Shown here: piece by piece, positions 8,696-17,200 of the stretch
How positions within the stretch are numbered: the first letter of the stretch is position 1
How the letters are laid out: each line of letters starts with the position of its first letter
From: Cognatiluteimonas telluris
GTDB lineage: Bacteria; Pseudomonadota; Gammaproteobacteria; Xanthomonadales; Xanthomonadaceae
DNA: 60,842 nt
Assembly: GCF_011320095.1 (NCBI RefSeq)
Contig: NZ_JAANOY010000014.1
Location: forward strand, 1-60,842
Direction of reading: 5' to 3'
The notes under the pieces: model-generated
Told to the model about the DNA's origin: nothing
Seen by the model: the letters and a program-made list of their open reading frames with translations, nothing else
The model's database searches: none
Position numbers and translations under genes: made by a program

Positions 8696-9880
8696 ATGGC
8701 CAGCAGGAAGACCGCCACCCGCACCCAGGCCGCACGTTCCCCCGTGTCCGGCGCGTCGACCGCGACCGGCACCCGCAGCTCGGGCAACACAGGCAAGACC
8801 GGGGAAGGCACGCGCACTGCATCGAAGCAGCAGGCGATCCAGCGCCAGGCGGATGCCTTGAATGCGGCGCGCAAGGCGGCCAGCTCCAGCGGCAAGCAGG
8901 GAGCGGCGCAGAAGCCGTCGGCCAAGACGGCATCCAAACAGGCCACCCCCAAACAGCCGGCCAGCAAGCAGGCGTCGAAAAGCGCCGGCAAGTCCGCGAA
9001 GAAGACCCCCGTCCAGGCCGGATCCCGGCGGCAGCCGCAAAACCCCCTGCCCAGGCAGCATCAGCGCAAGCCGGGCAGCGAAGCGGCGCTGGATCCGCAG
9101 CCGCGCTTCCTCGCCCCCGATTACGCCGGCAGCGGCAAGCTCGCCGGCATGACCGCGCTGATCACCGGCGGGGATTCGGGCATCGGGCGCGCGGTGGCGG
9201 TGCTGTTCGCACGCGAAGGCGCCGACGTCGCGGTGGTCTACCTGAGCGAGGAAGACGATGCGAAGACAACCCAGCGCCATGTCGAGCGCGAGGGGGCGCG
9301 CTGCGTGCTGATCGCCGGCGACGTCAAGGATCCGGCCTTCTGCCGGCAGGCGGTGGAGGAAACGGTCGACGCCCTCGGCGGGCTCGACATCCTGGTCAAC
9401 AACGCCGCCTTCCAGATGCACAGCAAGTCGCTGGAGGACCTCACCGAATCGCACCTGCAGGAGACCCTGCAGACCAACATCGGCGGCTACTTCCATATGG
9501 CGCGCGCGGCGCTGCCGCACCTGCGCGAAGGCGGCAGCATCATCAACACCGGTTCGGAAACCGGCTTGTTCGGCAGCAAGGAACTGCTCGACTACTCCGC
9601 GACCAAGGGCGCGATCCACGCCTTCACCAAGTCGCTGGCCAGCAACCTGCTCGAGCGCGGGATCCGCGTCAACGCCGTCGCGCCGGGCCCGGTGTGGACG
9701 CCGCTGAATCCAGCCGACCAGACCGCCGACAAGGTGTCGAAATTCGGCCAGGACAGCGACATGGGCCGACCGGCGCAGCCGGAGGAGATCTCTCCGGCCT
9801 ACGTCTTCCTCGCCTCGCCCGCGTGCGCGAGCTACGTCAACGGCGTGGTTCTGCCGGTGATGGGCGGCCCGCACGGCTGA
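8696..9880 (+). CDS. SDR oxidoreductase (YghA-like) with Lys/Ala/Ser-rich N-terminal tail
   Basis: 394 residues in two parts. Residues 1 to ~125 are low complexity, rich in Lys, Ala, Ser, Gln and Arg with runs such as KQASKSAGKSAKK, like histone H1 or AlgP tails. From ~130 a short-chain dehydrogenase follows: the cofactor loop TGGDSGIG, NNAA, the catalytic serine in NTGSE and the YSATK dyad. The linker GSEAALDPQPRF plus the loop order matches the YghA / general-stress-protein-39 group of NADP-dependent SDRs, which normally have only ~40 residues before the Rossmann fold. The ATG at 8696 is the first in the low-complexity stretch; no start exists closer to the enzyme part, so the tail is probably translated. 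Confidence 0.85.
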   Translation: MASRKTATRTQAARSPVSGASTATGTRSSGNTGKTGEGTRTASKQQAIQRQADALNAARKAASSSGKQGAAQKPSAKTASKQATPKQPASKQASKSAGKSAKKTPVQAGSRRQPQNPLPRQHQRKPGSEAALDPQPRFLAPDYAGSGKLAGMTALITGGDSGIGRAVAVLFAREGADVAVVYLSEEDDAKTTQRHVEREGARCVLIAGDVKDPAFCRQAVEETVDALGGLDILVNNAAFQMHSKSLEDLTESHLQETLQTNIGGYFHMARAALPHLREGGSIINTGSETGLFGSKELLDYSATKGAIHAFTKSLASNLLERGIRVNAVAPGPVWTPLNPADQTADKVSKFGQDSDMGRPAQPEEISPAYVFLASPACASYVNGVVLPVMGGPHG

Positions 9881-9924
9881 TGTCGCCGGCATGGCGCGAC
9901 GGCGCCATGCCGCTCACGCCTGGC

Positions 9925-10548
9925 TCAAGGTTGCGCCACGCCATCGCCGGCACCCATGGTGAGTTCGGCCTTGTCGTTGGGCGCCATCCGGTCCCACTTG
10001 ACCAGGTATTCGCGGCGTTTGTTCTCGATGCTCGGACGATTGGCGACGAACCACGCGTCGGCGCGGTCGGTCCGCTCGACCCATTCGCAGCCGGCCTTCC
10101 AGTCGGCAAGGTCAGGCGATTGCAGGTTGTACTGGTCGTCGGAAGTCGCATGGATCGGCAGCAGCGAAAAGCGCGCCTTCCACACTCCCGGCCGCACACG
10201 CAGCACCGCGTAATAGGTCTTGCCGGCGTCGAACGTGGCATCCATGAAATCGGCGTTCTCGGCAACGACCATGAAACGATGCTGGCCGGGGTCGACCTGA
10301 TATGCGATTTCGTCGTGCGGGCCGAGCACGCCGATCAGGGTCGTCTGATCGCCGGTAATGTCGTACGTCGATGCGGCGATCGCGCCGCCCGCACGCGATG
10401 GCCGAAGGATCACGAGCATCGCCTTGCCGGCCTCCAACTGGGGAGCCTGCTGCTGCGCCGCCGGTTGCATGAGCTTGTTGGAATGCGCATGGGCCGGCGT
10501 CGATGCCAGCGCCACGCTTGTGAGCAGGATCCCGAAAAACGCCTTCAT
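9925..10548 (-). CDS. secreted protein, DUF2846-like
   Basis: 207 residues with a classical signal peptide (MKAFFGILLTSVALASTPAHAH, cleavage after the AHA). The mature part holds a predicted beta-rich domain: GKAMLVILRPSR, then a YQVDPGQHRFMVVAENADF stretch and GKTYYAVLRV. That order matches the DUF2846 family of periplasmic or lipoprotein domains of unknown function. It follows the ketoreductase gene in the same direction, 73 bp downstream of it, so it may be read through from the pigment operon; nothing else ties it to pigment synthesis. Confidence 0.7.
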   Translation of the reverse strand: MKAFFGILLTSVALASTPAHAHSNKLMQPAAQQQAPQLEAGKAMLVILRPSRAGGAIAASTYDITGDQTTLIGVLGPHDEIAYQVDPGQHRFMVVAENADFMDATFDAGKTYYAVLRVRPGVWKARFSLLPIHATSDDQYNLQSPDLADWKAGCEWVERTDRADAWFVANRPSIENKRREYLVKWDRMAPNDKAELTMGAGDGVAQP

Positions 10549-10621
10549 GCTTTCCCCTTGGCCTGGTTGGCGGCCGCCGTCCCCGGCGGTCCAGCCATCT
10601 ATCCCGTCGGTGCGGCCGGTA

Positions 10622-11356
10622 CTAGCCCATCGCGCCGTTGACCCCGATCACCTGCCCGTTGATGTAACCGGCGGCGTCCGAGCACAGGAAGCGCACCAGT
10701 GCGGCGACTTCGTCGGGCGTGCCGGCGCGACCGGCCGGGACCAGCGCCTTGACCTGGTCGGGGCCGAAGCTGTCATCGGCCATGCGTCCCTGGATCACGC
10801 CGGGCGCCACGACGTTGACGGTGATCCCGCGCGAGGCCATCTCGCGCGCCAGCGACTTCGACGCCCCGTGCAGCGCGGACTTCGCGGCGGCGTAATTGAC
10901 CTGGCCGCGGTTGCCGAGCACCGCGGCGACCGACGAGACGCTGACGATCCGACCCCAGCGCGTGCGCGCCATCGGCAGCAGCAACGGCTGGGTGACATGG
11001 AAGAAGCCGTGCAGCGAGACGTCGATGACGCGCTTCCATTGCGCGTCGCGCATCCCGGCCATCGGGGCGTCGTCGTGGATGCCGGCGTTGTTGACCACGA
11101 CCTGGATCGGGCCCGCGGCAAGCAGCGCATCGATCGCGGCGTGCGTCGCATCGCCGTCGGCAACGTCGAAGGCGACCGCTTGGGCGCTGCCGCCGCCTGC
11201 GGTGATGTCATCGACGACCGACTGCGCGCGCGCAAGGTTGCCATTGGCGTGGACGACGACATGCAGCCCGTCGGCGGCGAGCTGGCGGCAGATCGCGCCG
11301 CCGATGTCGCCGCTGCCGCCGGTGACCAGGGCGCGGCGCAATGTGTGTTCTGGCAT
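10622..11356 (-). CDS. 3-oxoacyl-ACP reductase (FabG/ApeQ-like) of the pigment cluster
   Basis: 244-residue SDR. It has TGGSGDIGGAICRQLA near the N-terminus, NNAG, the serine SVSSVAA and the YAAAKSALHG catalytic pair, with a FabG-type end INGQVIGVNGAMG. As the ketoreductase of an aryl-polyene assembly line it would reduce the beta-keto group on ACP with NADPH. It is the distal gene of the leftward operon. The start at 11356 (MPEHTLRRALVTGG) fits the family; an upstream in-frame extension to 11434 is repeat-derived. The gap to the dehydratase gene is 148 bp and consists of two repeat copies. Confidence 0.88.
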   Translation of the reverse strand: MPEHTLRRALVTGGSGDIGGAICRQLAADGLHVVVHANGNLARAQSVVDDITAGGGSAQAVAFDVADGDATHAAIDALLAAGPIQVVVNNAGIHDDAPMAGMRDAQWKRVIDVSLHGFFHVTQPLLLPMARTRWGRIVSVSSVAAVLGNRGQVNYAAAKSALHGASKSLAREMASRGITVNVVAPGVIQGRMADDSFGPDQVKALVPAGRAGTPDEVAALVRFLCSDAAGYINGQVIGVNGAMG

Positions 11357-11369
11357 GGGTCGTTCGACT

Positions 11370-11545
11370 CGGTGCCCTTCTCCCAAAGGAAGAAGGTGGC
11401 GCGCAGCGCCGGATGCGGGACGATGGCTCTGCAACAGTGCGGCGCGATCTTAGCGTGCCGCCACGCGCCCCTCACCCCAGCCCCTCTCCCATCGGGAGAA
11501 GCGGCTAGCTGCCCGGGGACGCGGCTCTGCCTTCTCCCTCGGGGA
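11370..11545. repeat. two oppositely oriented C-rich extragenic repeats
   Basis: Copy one (about 11376-11425) reads CCCTTCTCCCAAAGGAAGAAGG and onward; copy two (about 11468-11545) contains CCCCTCACCCCAGCCCC followed by TCTCCCATCGGGAGAAG and CCTTCTCCCTCGGGGAG. Both are of the family of CTC-CCC/GGG-GAG palindromes common between genes of Xanthomonadaceae. Copy two enters the 3' end of the dehydratase gene (stop at 11505), so the last dozen residues LPEGEGRAASPGS are repeat-encoded. Confidence 0.6.
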
Positions 11546-12038
11546 GCGTGGCCTGCAGCATCACCGCCGCGCGGCCTTCGGCCAGCAGCGCGTCGCCATG
11601 CACGATGCGGAAGGCGTACTGCCAGCCCGCGTCGCCGTCGGTCAGCACCTCCGCGTGGCATTCCAGCACGCCCGGCAGGTCGTCGATCCGCGCCACGTGC
11701 AACGCGATGCCGCGCAGCGCCACCAGCAGGCCGGGTTTTGCGCGACCGCCAGCCGCGCGCGCGCGCAGGCCGCCGTGCACCGCCATCGTCTGCGCGCCGT
11801 ATTCGCACAGGTGCAGCGCGCGCAGGCGTCCCGCGCTGCGCAGCGGGTGGGCCGGGTCGCGATGGTTGTGCGCGGCGACGTGGATGCGGCGGGCATCCCA
11901 CGCGCGCACTTCGTCCCACAGGCACATCGCGCCCTGGTGCGGGACCAGCGACAGGATGGCCTCGCGTCCGATCGGTGCGTCGCCATCCGTCGCAGGCGGG
12001 CACGCTGCGCCTGCCACGCGCATGTCCTCAGGCGCCAT
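11505..12038 (-). CDS. hotdog-fold 3-hydroxyacyl-ACP dehydratase (ApeP/FabZ-like)
   Basis: 177 residues. LVPHQGAMCLWDEV is the start of the ApeP / FabZ-like hotdog fold (PH-x-AM-x-L-x-D), and HLCEYGAQTMAVHG holds the helix residue typical of that subfamily. It would remove water from 3-hydroxyacyl-ACP to give the next conjugated double bond of the polyene. The ATG at 12038 overlaps the end of the exporter gene by 11 bp; a second ATG five codons later is possible. The C-terminal ~12 residues come from an extragenic repeat. Confidence 0.85.
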   Translation of the reverse strand: MAPEDMRVAGAACPPATDGDAPIGREAILSLVPHQGAMCLWDEVRAWDARRIHVAAHNHRDPAHPLRSAGRLRALHLCEYGAQTMAVHGGLRARAAGGRAKPGLLVALRGIALHVARIDDLPGVLECHAEVLTDGDAGWQYAFRIVHGDALLAEGRAAVMLQATLPEGEGRAASPGS

Positions 12039-14364
12039 CGCCGGCCACCGCCGGTCGCCGGGTCACCAGCAGCGCCAGCACGAAGTTGCCGAACACACCG
12101 ATCGCCACCGTGCTGCCGATCGCGCGCAGCACCGGGATCGACGACAGCGCCAGCAGCGCGAACACCAGCAGCGTGGTCAGGCTGCACACGATCACCGCGT
12201 GCAGCGTGCGCAGCTGCTCCTCGCGGCTGTCGCCGGCATGGTCGAAGAACAGGCCGTAATCCAGCCCCAGGCCCGCGGCGAGGATCAGCGCGACCAGGTG
12301 GAACAGGTTCAGCTCCACCCCAAAGCCGCGCAATACGGCCAGGATCAGCAGCGTCGTCAGCGCCATCGGCGCCAGCACCCGCAACACGCGACGCGGCTGC
12401 CGCAGCGCGAGCCACACCGTCGCCACCAGCAGCAGCGCGGCGATCGCCAGCGCGAACAACACCCGCTGCCGGTACTCGACCACCAGCGATTCGGAGGCCT
12501 GCTTGAGATCCAGCAGTTGCGCGCCGTGCGCGGCGGCCACCCGTGCGACCGCCGCCGGGTCGCGCAAGCCACTCAGCGAGATCAGCGCGGTGGCGTGGTC
12601 GGCGCGCTGCAGCAGCAGCCCGGACACGCTGGTCGCCAGCGGCGTGCCGGCAAGATCACGCGCGGTCAGCGGCGGCGCGCGTTTGGCGACCGCGACGTCG
12701 TGCAGGAAATCGGCAAACACATCCGGCCGGAACGGCGTCTGCGCGACGGCCTCGGCCAGCGCCGCCTCCAGCGTCGCCGTATCCGGCAGCGCCGCCTGCC
12801 GCGCGCGCTGGGTCGCGGCGCTGGGCAGGTAGCGCGCGGCGAGGTCGTAGCCGTCCAGCGCACGCCGGGTGACCAGCGCATCGAGTGGCGAGCGCAGGCG
12901 TTCGCTGGCCCGCAGCGCAGCCTCGCCATCGCGGCCGGCGACCGCGATCACGTAGCGCACGTCGGGCGCGCCGAGTGCGCCGCGCAGGCGGGCATCGCGC
13001 GCCATCGCGTCCGGTGGCACCGGCGTGAGTTTCGACAGGTCGTTCTGCCAGAACGCGCCCGGCGCGAACGCCAGCACCGCGACCGCAATCGCCGCCAGCA
13101 CGAACAGCGAAGCGCGCGGACGCGGCAGCCGCGTGGTCCACGCCCACACCTGCTGCAGGCGCCGGGAATCGGCGACATCGTGCGGCCGCGGGTCGATCAA
13201 CGACGGCAGCAGCAGGCGCGTGGTGAGCGCGGCGGTGGCCAGCCCGGTGATCGTGAACACCGCCAGCTGCTGCAGGCCATCGACGCCGGAGGCGAGGAAG
13301 GTGACGTAGGCGATGCAGGTCGAGGCGACGCCGGTCGCCAGCGTCGGCCACAACTCGCGCGCGCCCTGACGTGGCGAGAGCCCCGCGTGCTGGTGGCTGA
13401 AAAGATGGATCGGGTAGTCCTGCACCACGCCGATCAGGGTGAAGCCGAAGGCCACCGTGATCCCGTGCACGCCGTCGAACAGCAACGCCACCGCGCCCAG
13501 CCCCGCCAGTCCCGCGCTGGCCAGCGGCAGCACGCCCAGCAGCGGCGCCTTCCAGCTGCGATAGGCGAACCACAGCAGCAGCACCAGGCTGATGGTGTCG
13601 ACGGTGCCGATCCAGCCGGCCTCGCGTTGCGTGCGATTGCCGATCTCCACCGAGATCGCGCCCGGTCCGCTGAGGCTCAGTCGCGATCCGCTCTTCGCCT
13701 TGACCGCGGCGAACGCCTGCCCGATCGCGTTCACCGCCGCCTGCTGCCCGGTGGGATCGAAGCCGGGCGCGATGGTCTCGGCCACCAGCAGCGCCTGCGT
13801 GCCGGCGCGGTCGAACCAGACATCATGCAGGCGCTGCGGCGCGTTGGCCGGCTGCCAGGATTCGGCAAGCTTGAGGGTTTCCAGCGTCGGATCGGACGAC
13901 ACCAGCGGTTCGACCAGCGACGCCGCCGGCGAGCCGAGGTCCTCGACCCGCGCGTCCAGCGCGTCGCGCAGCGTGGACGCATCCAGCGCCTGCGTGTCCA
14001 GCGTGTCCGACAGCAGGTAGCGATACGGACGCAGCCGTGCGGGAATCGCGTCGAGCCCGACATCGCCGTTGGCGACCAGCGCGAACTGCGGATCCGCCGC
14101 CAGGCGCTTGCGCAGCGCCTGCGATTGCCGCGCCAGTTCCTGCGGCGGCGCGCCCGACAGGCCCACCAGCAGCAGGCGCGAACCCGGACCCTCGCCGAGT
14201 TCGTCCATCAACAGTTTCTGCGCCGGGGTGTGCGGCGACGGCATGAACTTCCGCAGATCCCCGCTCAGGTGCAGGTGCTGCCCGACGAGCCAGCCGGCGC
14301 CGAGCAGCAAGGCCAGCCACAGCAGTGCGAGCAGCAGGCGGTGGGTCGAGGTCAGGGCGGTCAT
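12028..14364 (-). CDS. MMPL/RND-family xanthomonadin (aryl polyene) exporter
   Basis: 778-residue transporter of the MMPL branch of the RND superfamily. Two halves each carry one N-terminal helix (LLLALLWLALLLGAGWLVG; LFVLAAIAVAVLAFAPGAF), a soluble periplasmic domain, and five more helices. The block LNLFHLVALILAAGLGLDYGLFFDHA matches the sixth-helix motif of the family, and the first half has GVVQDYPIHLFSH. Family members in aryl-polyene clusters are annotated as xanthomonadin exporters. It would move the lipid-linked polyene out of the inner membrane, working with the LolA-like carrier encoded upstream. Confidence 0.9.
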   Translation of the reverse strand: MTALTSTHRLLLALLWLALLLGAGWLVGQHLHLSGDLRKFMPSPHTPAQKLLMDELGEGPGSRLLLVGLSGAPPQELARQSQALRKRLAADPQFALVANGDVGLDAIPARLRPYRYLLSDTLDTQALDASTLRDALDARVEDLGSPAASLVEPLVSSDPTLETLKLAESWQPANAPQRLHDVWFDRAGTQALLVAETIAPGFDPTGQQAAVNAIGQAFAAVKAKSGSRLSLSGPGAISVEIGNRTQREAGWIGTVDTISLVLLLWFAYRSWKAPLLGVLPLASAGLAGLGAVALLFDGVHGITVAFGFTLIGVVQDYPIHLFSHQHAGLSPRQGARELWPTLATGVASTCIAYVTFLASGVDGLQQLAVFTITGLATAALTTRLLLPSLIDPRPHDVADSRRLQQVWAWTTRLPRPRASLFVLAAIAVAVLAFAPGAFWQNDLSKLTPVPPDAMARDARLRGALGAPDVRYVIAVAGRDGEAALRASERLRSPLDALVTRRALDGYDLAARYLPSAATQRARQAALPDTATLEAALAEAVAQTPFRPDVFADFLHDVAVAKRAPPLTARDLAGTPLATSVSGLLLQRADHATALISLSGLRDPAAVARVAAAHGAQLLDLKQASESLVVEYRQRVLFALAIAALLLVATVWLALRQPRRVLRVLAPMALTTLLILAVLRGFGVELNLFHLVALILAAGLGLDYGLFFDHAGDSREEQLRTLHAVIVCSLTTLLVFALLALSSIPVLRAIGSTVAIGVFGNFVLALLVTRRPAVAGDGA

Positions 14365-14535
14365 CGGCGCTCGCGCGTGGACATCGCCGGGCGGCGAAAG
14401 CGTGGATTGTGCCGCAGCGGCGCCGCCAGGCCATCATCGCCGCGCGGATCGGACGTTGGGCCGCGCCGGGCGGCTGCGATGGAAACTGCGAAGCTCGCGC
14501 CTGCTTACGTCACCGCGCTGCGTTGGCCGAAGCGG

Positions 14536-15228
14536 TCAACCCTGGCCGTGGCACAGCGTCGCCAGCGCGGCGCTGGTGCTGGCTCCGGCGGCATCGGCCG
14601 CGGCCCCTGCCAGCAGCGTGCGCTGGACCTCGCTGCCGGCAGCCGGCGTGGTCTCGATGCAGCGCAGTTCCGCGCCGCGCCCATACAGGGTGATGTCGCG
14701 CACCTTGGCCGCGAACCCAGCGTCCTTGGGTGTCAGCGTCAGCGTCCAATGCTGGCGGACGCCCTCGCTGGCGAGCCGGTAATGCTGCTCGAGCTGCGTG
14801 CGGTCGCCCGACAGCAGCGCTCCGAAACCGGCCTGCAGGCCGGCCAGTTCCGGCACCCGGGCCAGCGAGAACGTGCGCGGCGCCTTGCCGTTGCGCGCGA
14901 TGCTGACGTTGCCGTCGCGGATCGTGGTGGTCTCGACGTAGGGCGCCTGAACCTCGCGCACCAGCGTGTCGGCGGCCGGTCTGCGGTATTCGCCCTGGAT
15001 GCGCAAGGGCGCTTTGAGCAGCTTCGAATCGCGCAGCTCGACGAAGGCCGTGCGCGTGGGCGCCGGCCGCGCCAGGTGCGACAGGATCCAGCCGGTGTCG
15101 ACCGCGTCCCCGCCGGCCTCAGGCGCGGCGCAGAGCGGTGCCATCGCCAGCACGCTCGCCGACAGCAGCATCGACGTGAGCGCGCGGCGCAGCGGCGGGC
15201 GACGGGGCGTCGGGATTCCAGAAGTCAT
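14536..15228 (-). CDS. LolA-like periplasmic lipoprotein carrier
   Basis: 230 residues with an N-terminal signal (RRALTSMLLSASVLAMAPLCAA). The mature part follows the LolA plan: LKAPLRIQGEYRRPAADTLVREV, then LARVPELAGLQAGFGALLSGD and WTLTLTPKDAGFAAKVRDITLYGRG. Aryl-polyene clusters carry such a LolA homologue, thought to shuttle the pigment lipid through the periplasm. The ATG at 15228 is inside the acyltransferase gene, so the two overlap by 110 bp in different frames. An alternative ATG at 15171 would still overlap by 53 bp and leave a signal peptide without positive residues. Followed by a 171-bp gap with no gene. Confidence 0.82.
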   Translation of the reverse strand: MTSGIPTPRRPPLRRALTSMLLSASVLAMAPLCAAPEAGGDAVDTGWILSHLARPAPTRTAFVELRDSKLLKAPLRIQGEYRRPAADTLVREVQAPYVETTTIRDGNVSIARNGKAPRTFSLARVPELAGLQAGFGALLSGDRTQLEQHYRLASEGVRQHWTLTLTPKDAGFAAKVRDITLYGRGAELRCIETTPAAGSEVQRTLLAGAAADAAGASTSAALATLCHGQG

Positions 15229-16123
15229 AGAAGTTGAACCAGTTGTAGGGGGCCAGGCGCGCGTAATGTTCCAGCCGCGTGGCGTAACGGCGGATAAGCG
15301 CCGCCAGCGCCTGCGCCCGCTCGGCGCGCGGGATGTGCAGGCCATCGCTGAAGGTCTCGAAGGCTAGCTCGTAGCGGTTGCGGCCCCGATACAGGCCGAA
15401 CGCCAGCACCACCGGTACGTGCAGCGCCGAGGCGATCAGCCACGGCGCGCGCGGGAATGGCGCCTCGCTGCCCAGGAACGGCACCCGCACCGCCTCGTCG
15501 CCGGGCTGCACGCGGTCGACCAGCAGCGCGACGCAATGGCCGTCGGACACCGCCTGCTGGATCGCAAGCATCAGCGACGGCCCGTCCTGCCCGGCATCGA
15601 TGACGTTGCCTGCGATCACCGGGTCCAGCGCATCGAGCAGCTGCGTCATCGCCGGATTGTGGCTGGTGTCCATCACCACGCGGATGACGTAGTCCGGGCG
15701 CGCGCGCGCCAGCACCCGCATCACCTCGAAGCTGCCCAGGTGCGAGCCGAACAGCAGCACGCCCTGGCGCTTGTCCAGCTGAGCGTGCACGTCGTCCAGG
15801 CCGTGCAGGGTGAAGTCGAACTGCCGCAGCCGGCCGCTGAGCAGGAACACGCGATCCAGGATGGTCGACGCGAAGGTGTGGATGTGGCGCGCGCCATCGC
15901 GCCAGGTCGAAGGCCGGTCGAGCACGCGTTCGAGATAGCCGATCGAGGCGCGCCGCTCCGGCCCGCGCACCAGCAGGAAATACAGCGTGATCGGTCCCAG
16001 CAGCAGGCGCGCGACGCGGCGCCCGCAATAGCGCGCGATGCAGCGGATCAGCCAGATCGCGAAGCGGCCGCCGCCTTCGGGGCGCTGCTTCCACTGCGGG
16101 CCTGACTGCGTGTCGGCCCTCAT
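15119..16123 (-). CDS. LpxL/HtrB-like acyltransferase of the pigment cluster
   Basis: 334 residues. An N-terminal membrane helix region (ARLLLGPITLYFLLVRGPERR) is followed by the LpxL-type fold: GSHLGSFEVMRV holds the catalytic His-x4-Glu (HLGSFE), and VALLVDRVQPGDEAVRVPFLG is the lipid-A-acyltransferase binding block. It would transfer an acyl group when the polyene is joined to its lipid. The family usually ends near NWFNFYDFW; here about 30 further residues (NPDAPSPAAAPRAHVD and on) follow, in DNA that also codes for the LolA start. Its ATG overlaps the dehydratase stop by four bases. Confidence 0.87.
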   Translation of the reverse strand: MRADTQSGPQWKQRPEGGGRFAIWLIRCIARYCGRRVARLLLGPITLYFLLVRGPERRASIGYLERVLDRPSTWRDGARHIHTFASTILDRVFLLSGRLRQFDFTLHGLDDVHAQLDKRQGVLLFGSHLGSFEVMRVLARARPDYVIRVVMDTSHNPAMTQLLDALDPVIAGNVIDAGQDGPSLMLAIQQAVSDGHCVALLVDRVQPGDEAVRVPFLGSEAPFPRAPWLIASALHVPVVLAFGLYRGRNRYELAFETFSDGLHIPRAERAQALAALIRRYATRLEHYARLAPYNWFNFYDFWNPDAPSPAAAPRAHVDAAVGERAGDGTALRRA

Positions 16124-16395
16124 GCGCAGACCTCGCCGCTGGCCAGCAGCGTGTCGCCGCGCACTACCCGGAAGCGCCAGCGCGGCGCCTCGCCGGTGAC
16201 GACGATGTCGGCCGCTTCGCCGGGCAACAGCGGCTGGGCGAACTTCACCTGCGGCAGGCGCAACGGGCCCAGCGGGCCGTGCGCGGCCTCGATGGCGTCG
16301 AGCACGCGCTCGATCACCACCACGCCGGGCACGATCGGGCGGCCGGGAAAGTGCCCCGGCAGGCTGGGATGGTCGGCGGGAATGATGAACGACAT
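16120..16395 (-). CDS. ApeI-like hotdog dehydratase
   Basis: 91 residues. MSFIIPADHPSLPGHFPGRPIVPGVV contains the HPSLPGHFPG and P(G/I)VPGVV blocks of FabA/FabZ-type and ApeI-type dehydratases. The histidine of HFPG is the expected catalytic base. Shorter than FabZ (~150 residues) but normal for the APE small dehydratase, which acts together with a larger one (here the 11505-12038 gene). The start at 16395 is preferred over the upstream in-frame codon at 16425 because it aligns with the family. Four-base overlap with the acyltransferase start. Confidence 0.85.
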   Translation of the reverse strand: MSFIIPADHPSLPGHFPGRPIVPGVVVIERVLDAIEAAHGPLGPLRLPQVKFAQPLLPGEAADIVVTGEAPRWRFRVVRGDTLLASGEVCA

Positions 16396-16462
16396 GACGG
16401 ACGAACCCCTGTGCGCGCGCAGCATGAGGGCCGCGCGGGGGTCATCGCAAGCGCATGCGCAT

Positions 16463-17200
16463 TCAGCGCGTGACGTCGCGCCAGAACGCCGGGCCGAGCC
16501 CGCCCATCTGCCGCAAAAAGTCCGCCAGGTTGCGGTAACGCCCCGGGAACCGCCGTTGCCGCAGCGCGAATTCGGCCAGGAAGAAGCCGACCATGGTGAC
16601 CAGGTTGAAGACCCCGGCCGCCCACGACCACCACGGTTGCGCCAGCGCCCACGGCGGCGCGATGCCGAGCGTCGCCAGCAATCCGTCGGGGACGCGCAGC
16701 AGGGCCAGCAGCAGGTTGAGCAGCGCGAGCACGCCGAGCAGCCACGCCCATGAACGCGTCAGGTTGCGCGTGTAGCGGCGCAGGTCCGGCGCCAGTTCGG
16801 TCGCCGGGATGCCGTCGAGCCCGGCCACCATGCGGGTGATCAGCGGCACCGTGCGCAGCGTGCGCGCGAAGGTCCACGCCACCGCGCCGATGATCGCCGC
16901 CGGCACCAGCAGCAGCGCCGCATGCACCCCCGCCGCGGGGACCAGCCAGGCCAGCGCCGCGAGGATCGCCACCAGCAGCAGCCACGCACCGGCGCGCCGT
17001 TCCAGCAGCGGCCGCAGCAGCACGATCAGCGCCAGGTCGGCCAGCGCCAGCGCGGCGATGCGGCCATCGCCATGCGGCTGGCCGGCCAGGCGCGAGCACA
17101 GCAGGTACGCCGCGACCAGCACCAGCCGCAGCCAGGCCGCATGCCCGGCGAGCGTGCCGCGCGGGGCGTCCGCGTCAGGCGGCCTTGTGCTGCTGGACAT
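16463..17200 (-). CDS. COG4648-family membrane protein of the pigment cluster
   Basis: 245 residues, mostly hydrophobic, with about six predicted helices (for example LIVLLRPLLERRAGAWLLLVAIL and WLLGVLALLNLLLALLRV) and the ending FRRRFPGRYRNLADF-like segment. It matches COG4648 in length and in position between ACP and dehydratase genes, as found in aryl-polyene clusters (ApeG there). Function is unknown; a role in docking the assembly line at the membrane is only a guess. Its start overlaps the ACP gene by 26 bp. Confidence 0.8.
   Translation of the reverse strand: MSSSTRPPDADAPRGTLAGHAAWLRLVLVAAYLLCSRLAGQPHGDGRIAALALADLALIVLLRPLLERRAGAWLLLVAILAALAWLVPAAGVHAALLLVPAAIIGAVAWTFARTLRTVPLITRMVAGLDGIPATELAPDLRRYTRNLTRSWAWLLGVLALLNLLLALLRVPDGLLATLGIAPPWALAQPWWSWAAGVFNLVTMVGFFLAEFALRQRRFPGRYRNLADFLRQMGGLGPAFWRDVTR

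Noticed and set aside
14365-14535. A hidden small gene (thioesterase or DUF3261-like) between the LolA-like and exporter genes
   Set aside because: The 171-bp gap has no frame of adequate length with a recognisable motif on the minus strand.
11548-15237. A 1229-codon plus-strand frame antisense to the exporter and LolA genes
   Set aside because: Composition is extreme (Arg/Gln/His) with no domains; the minus-strand genes have clear families and overlaps.
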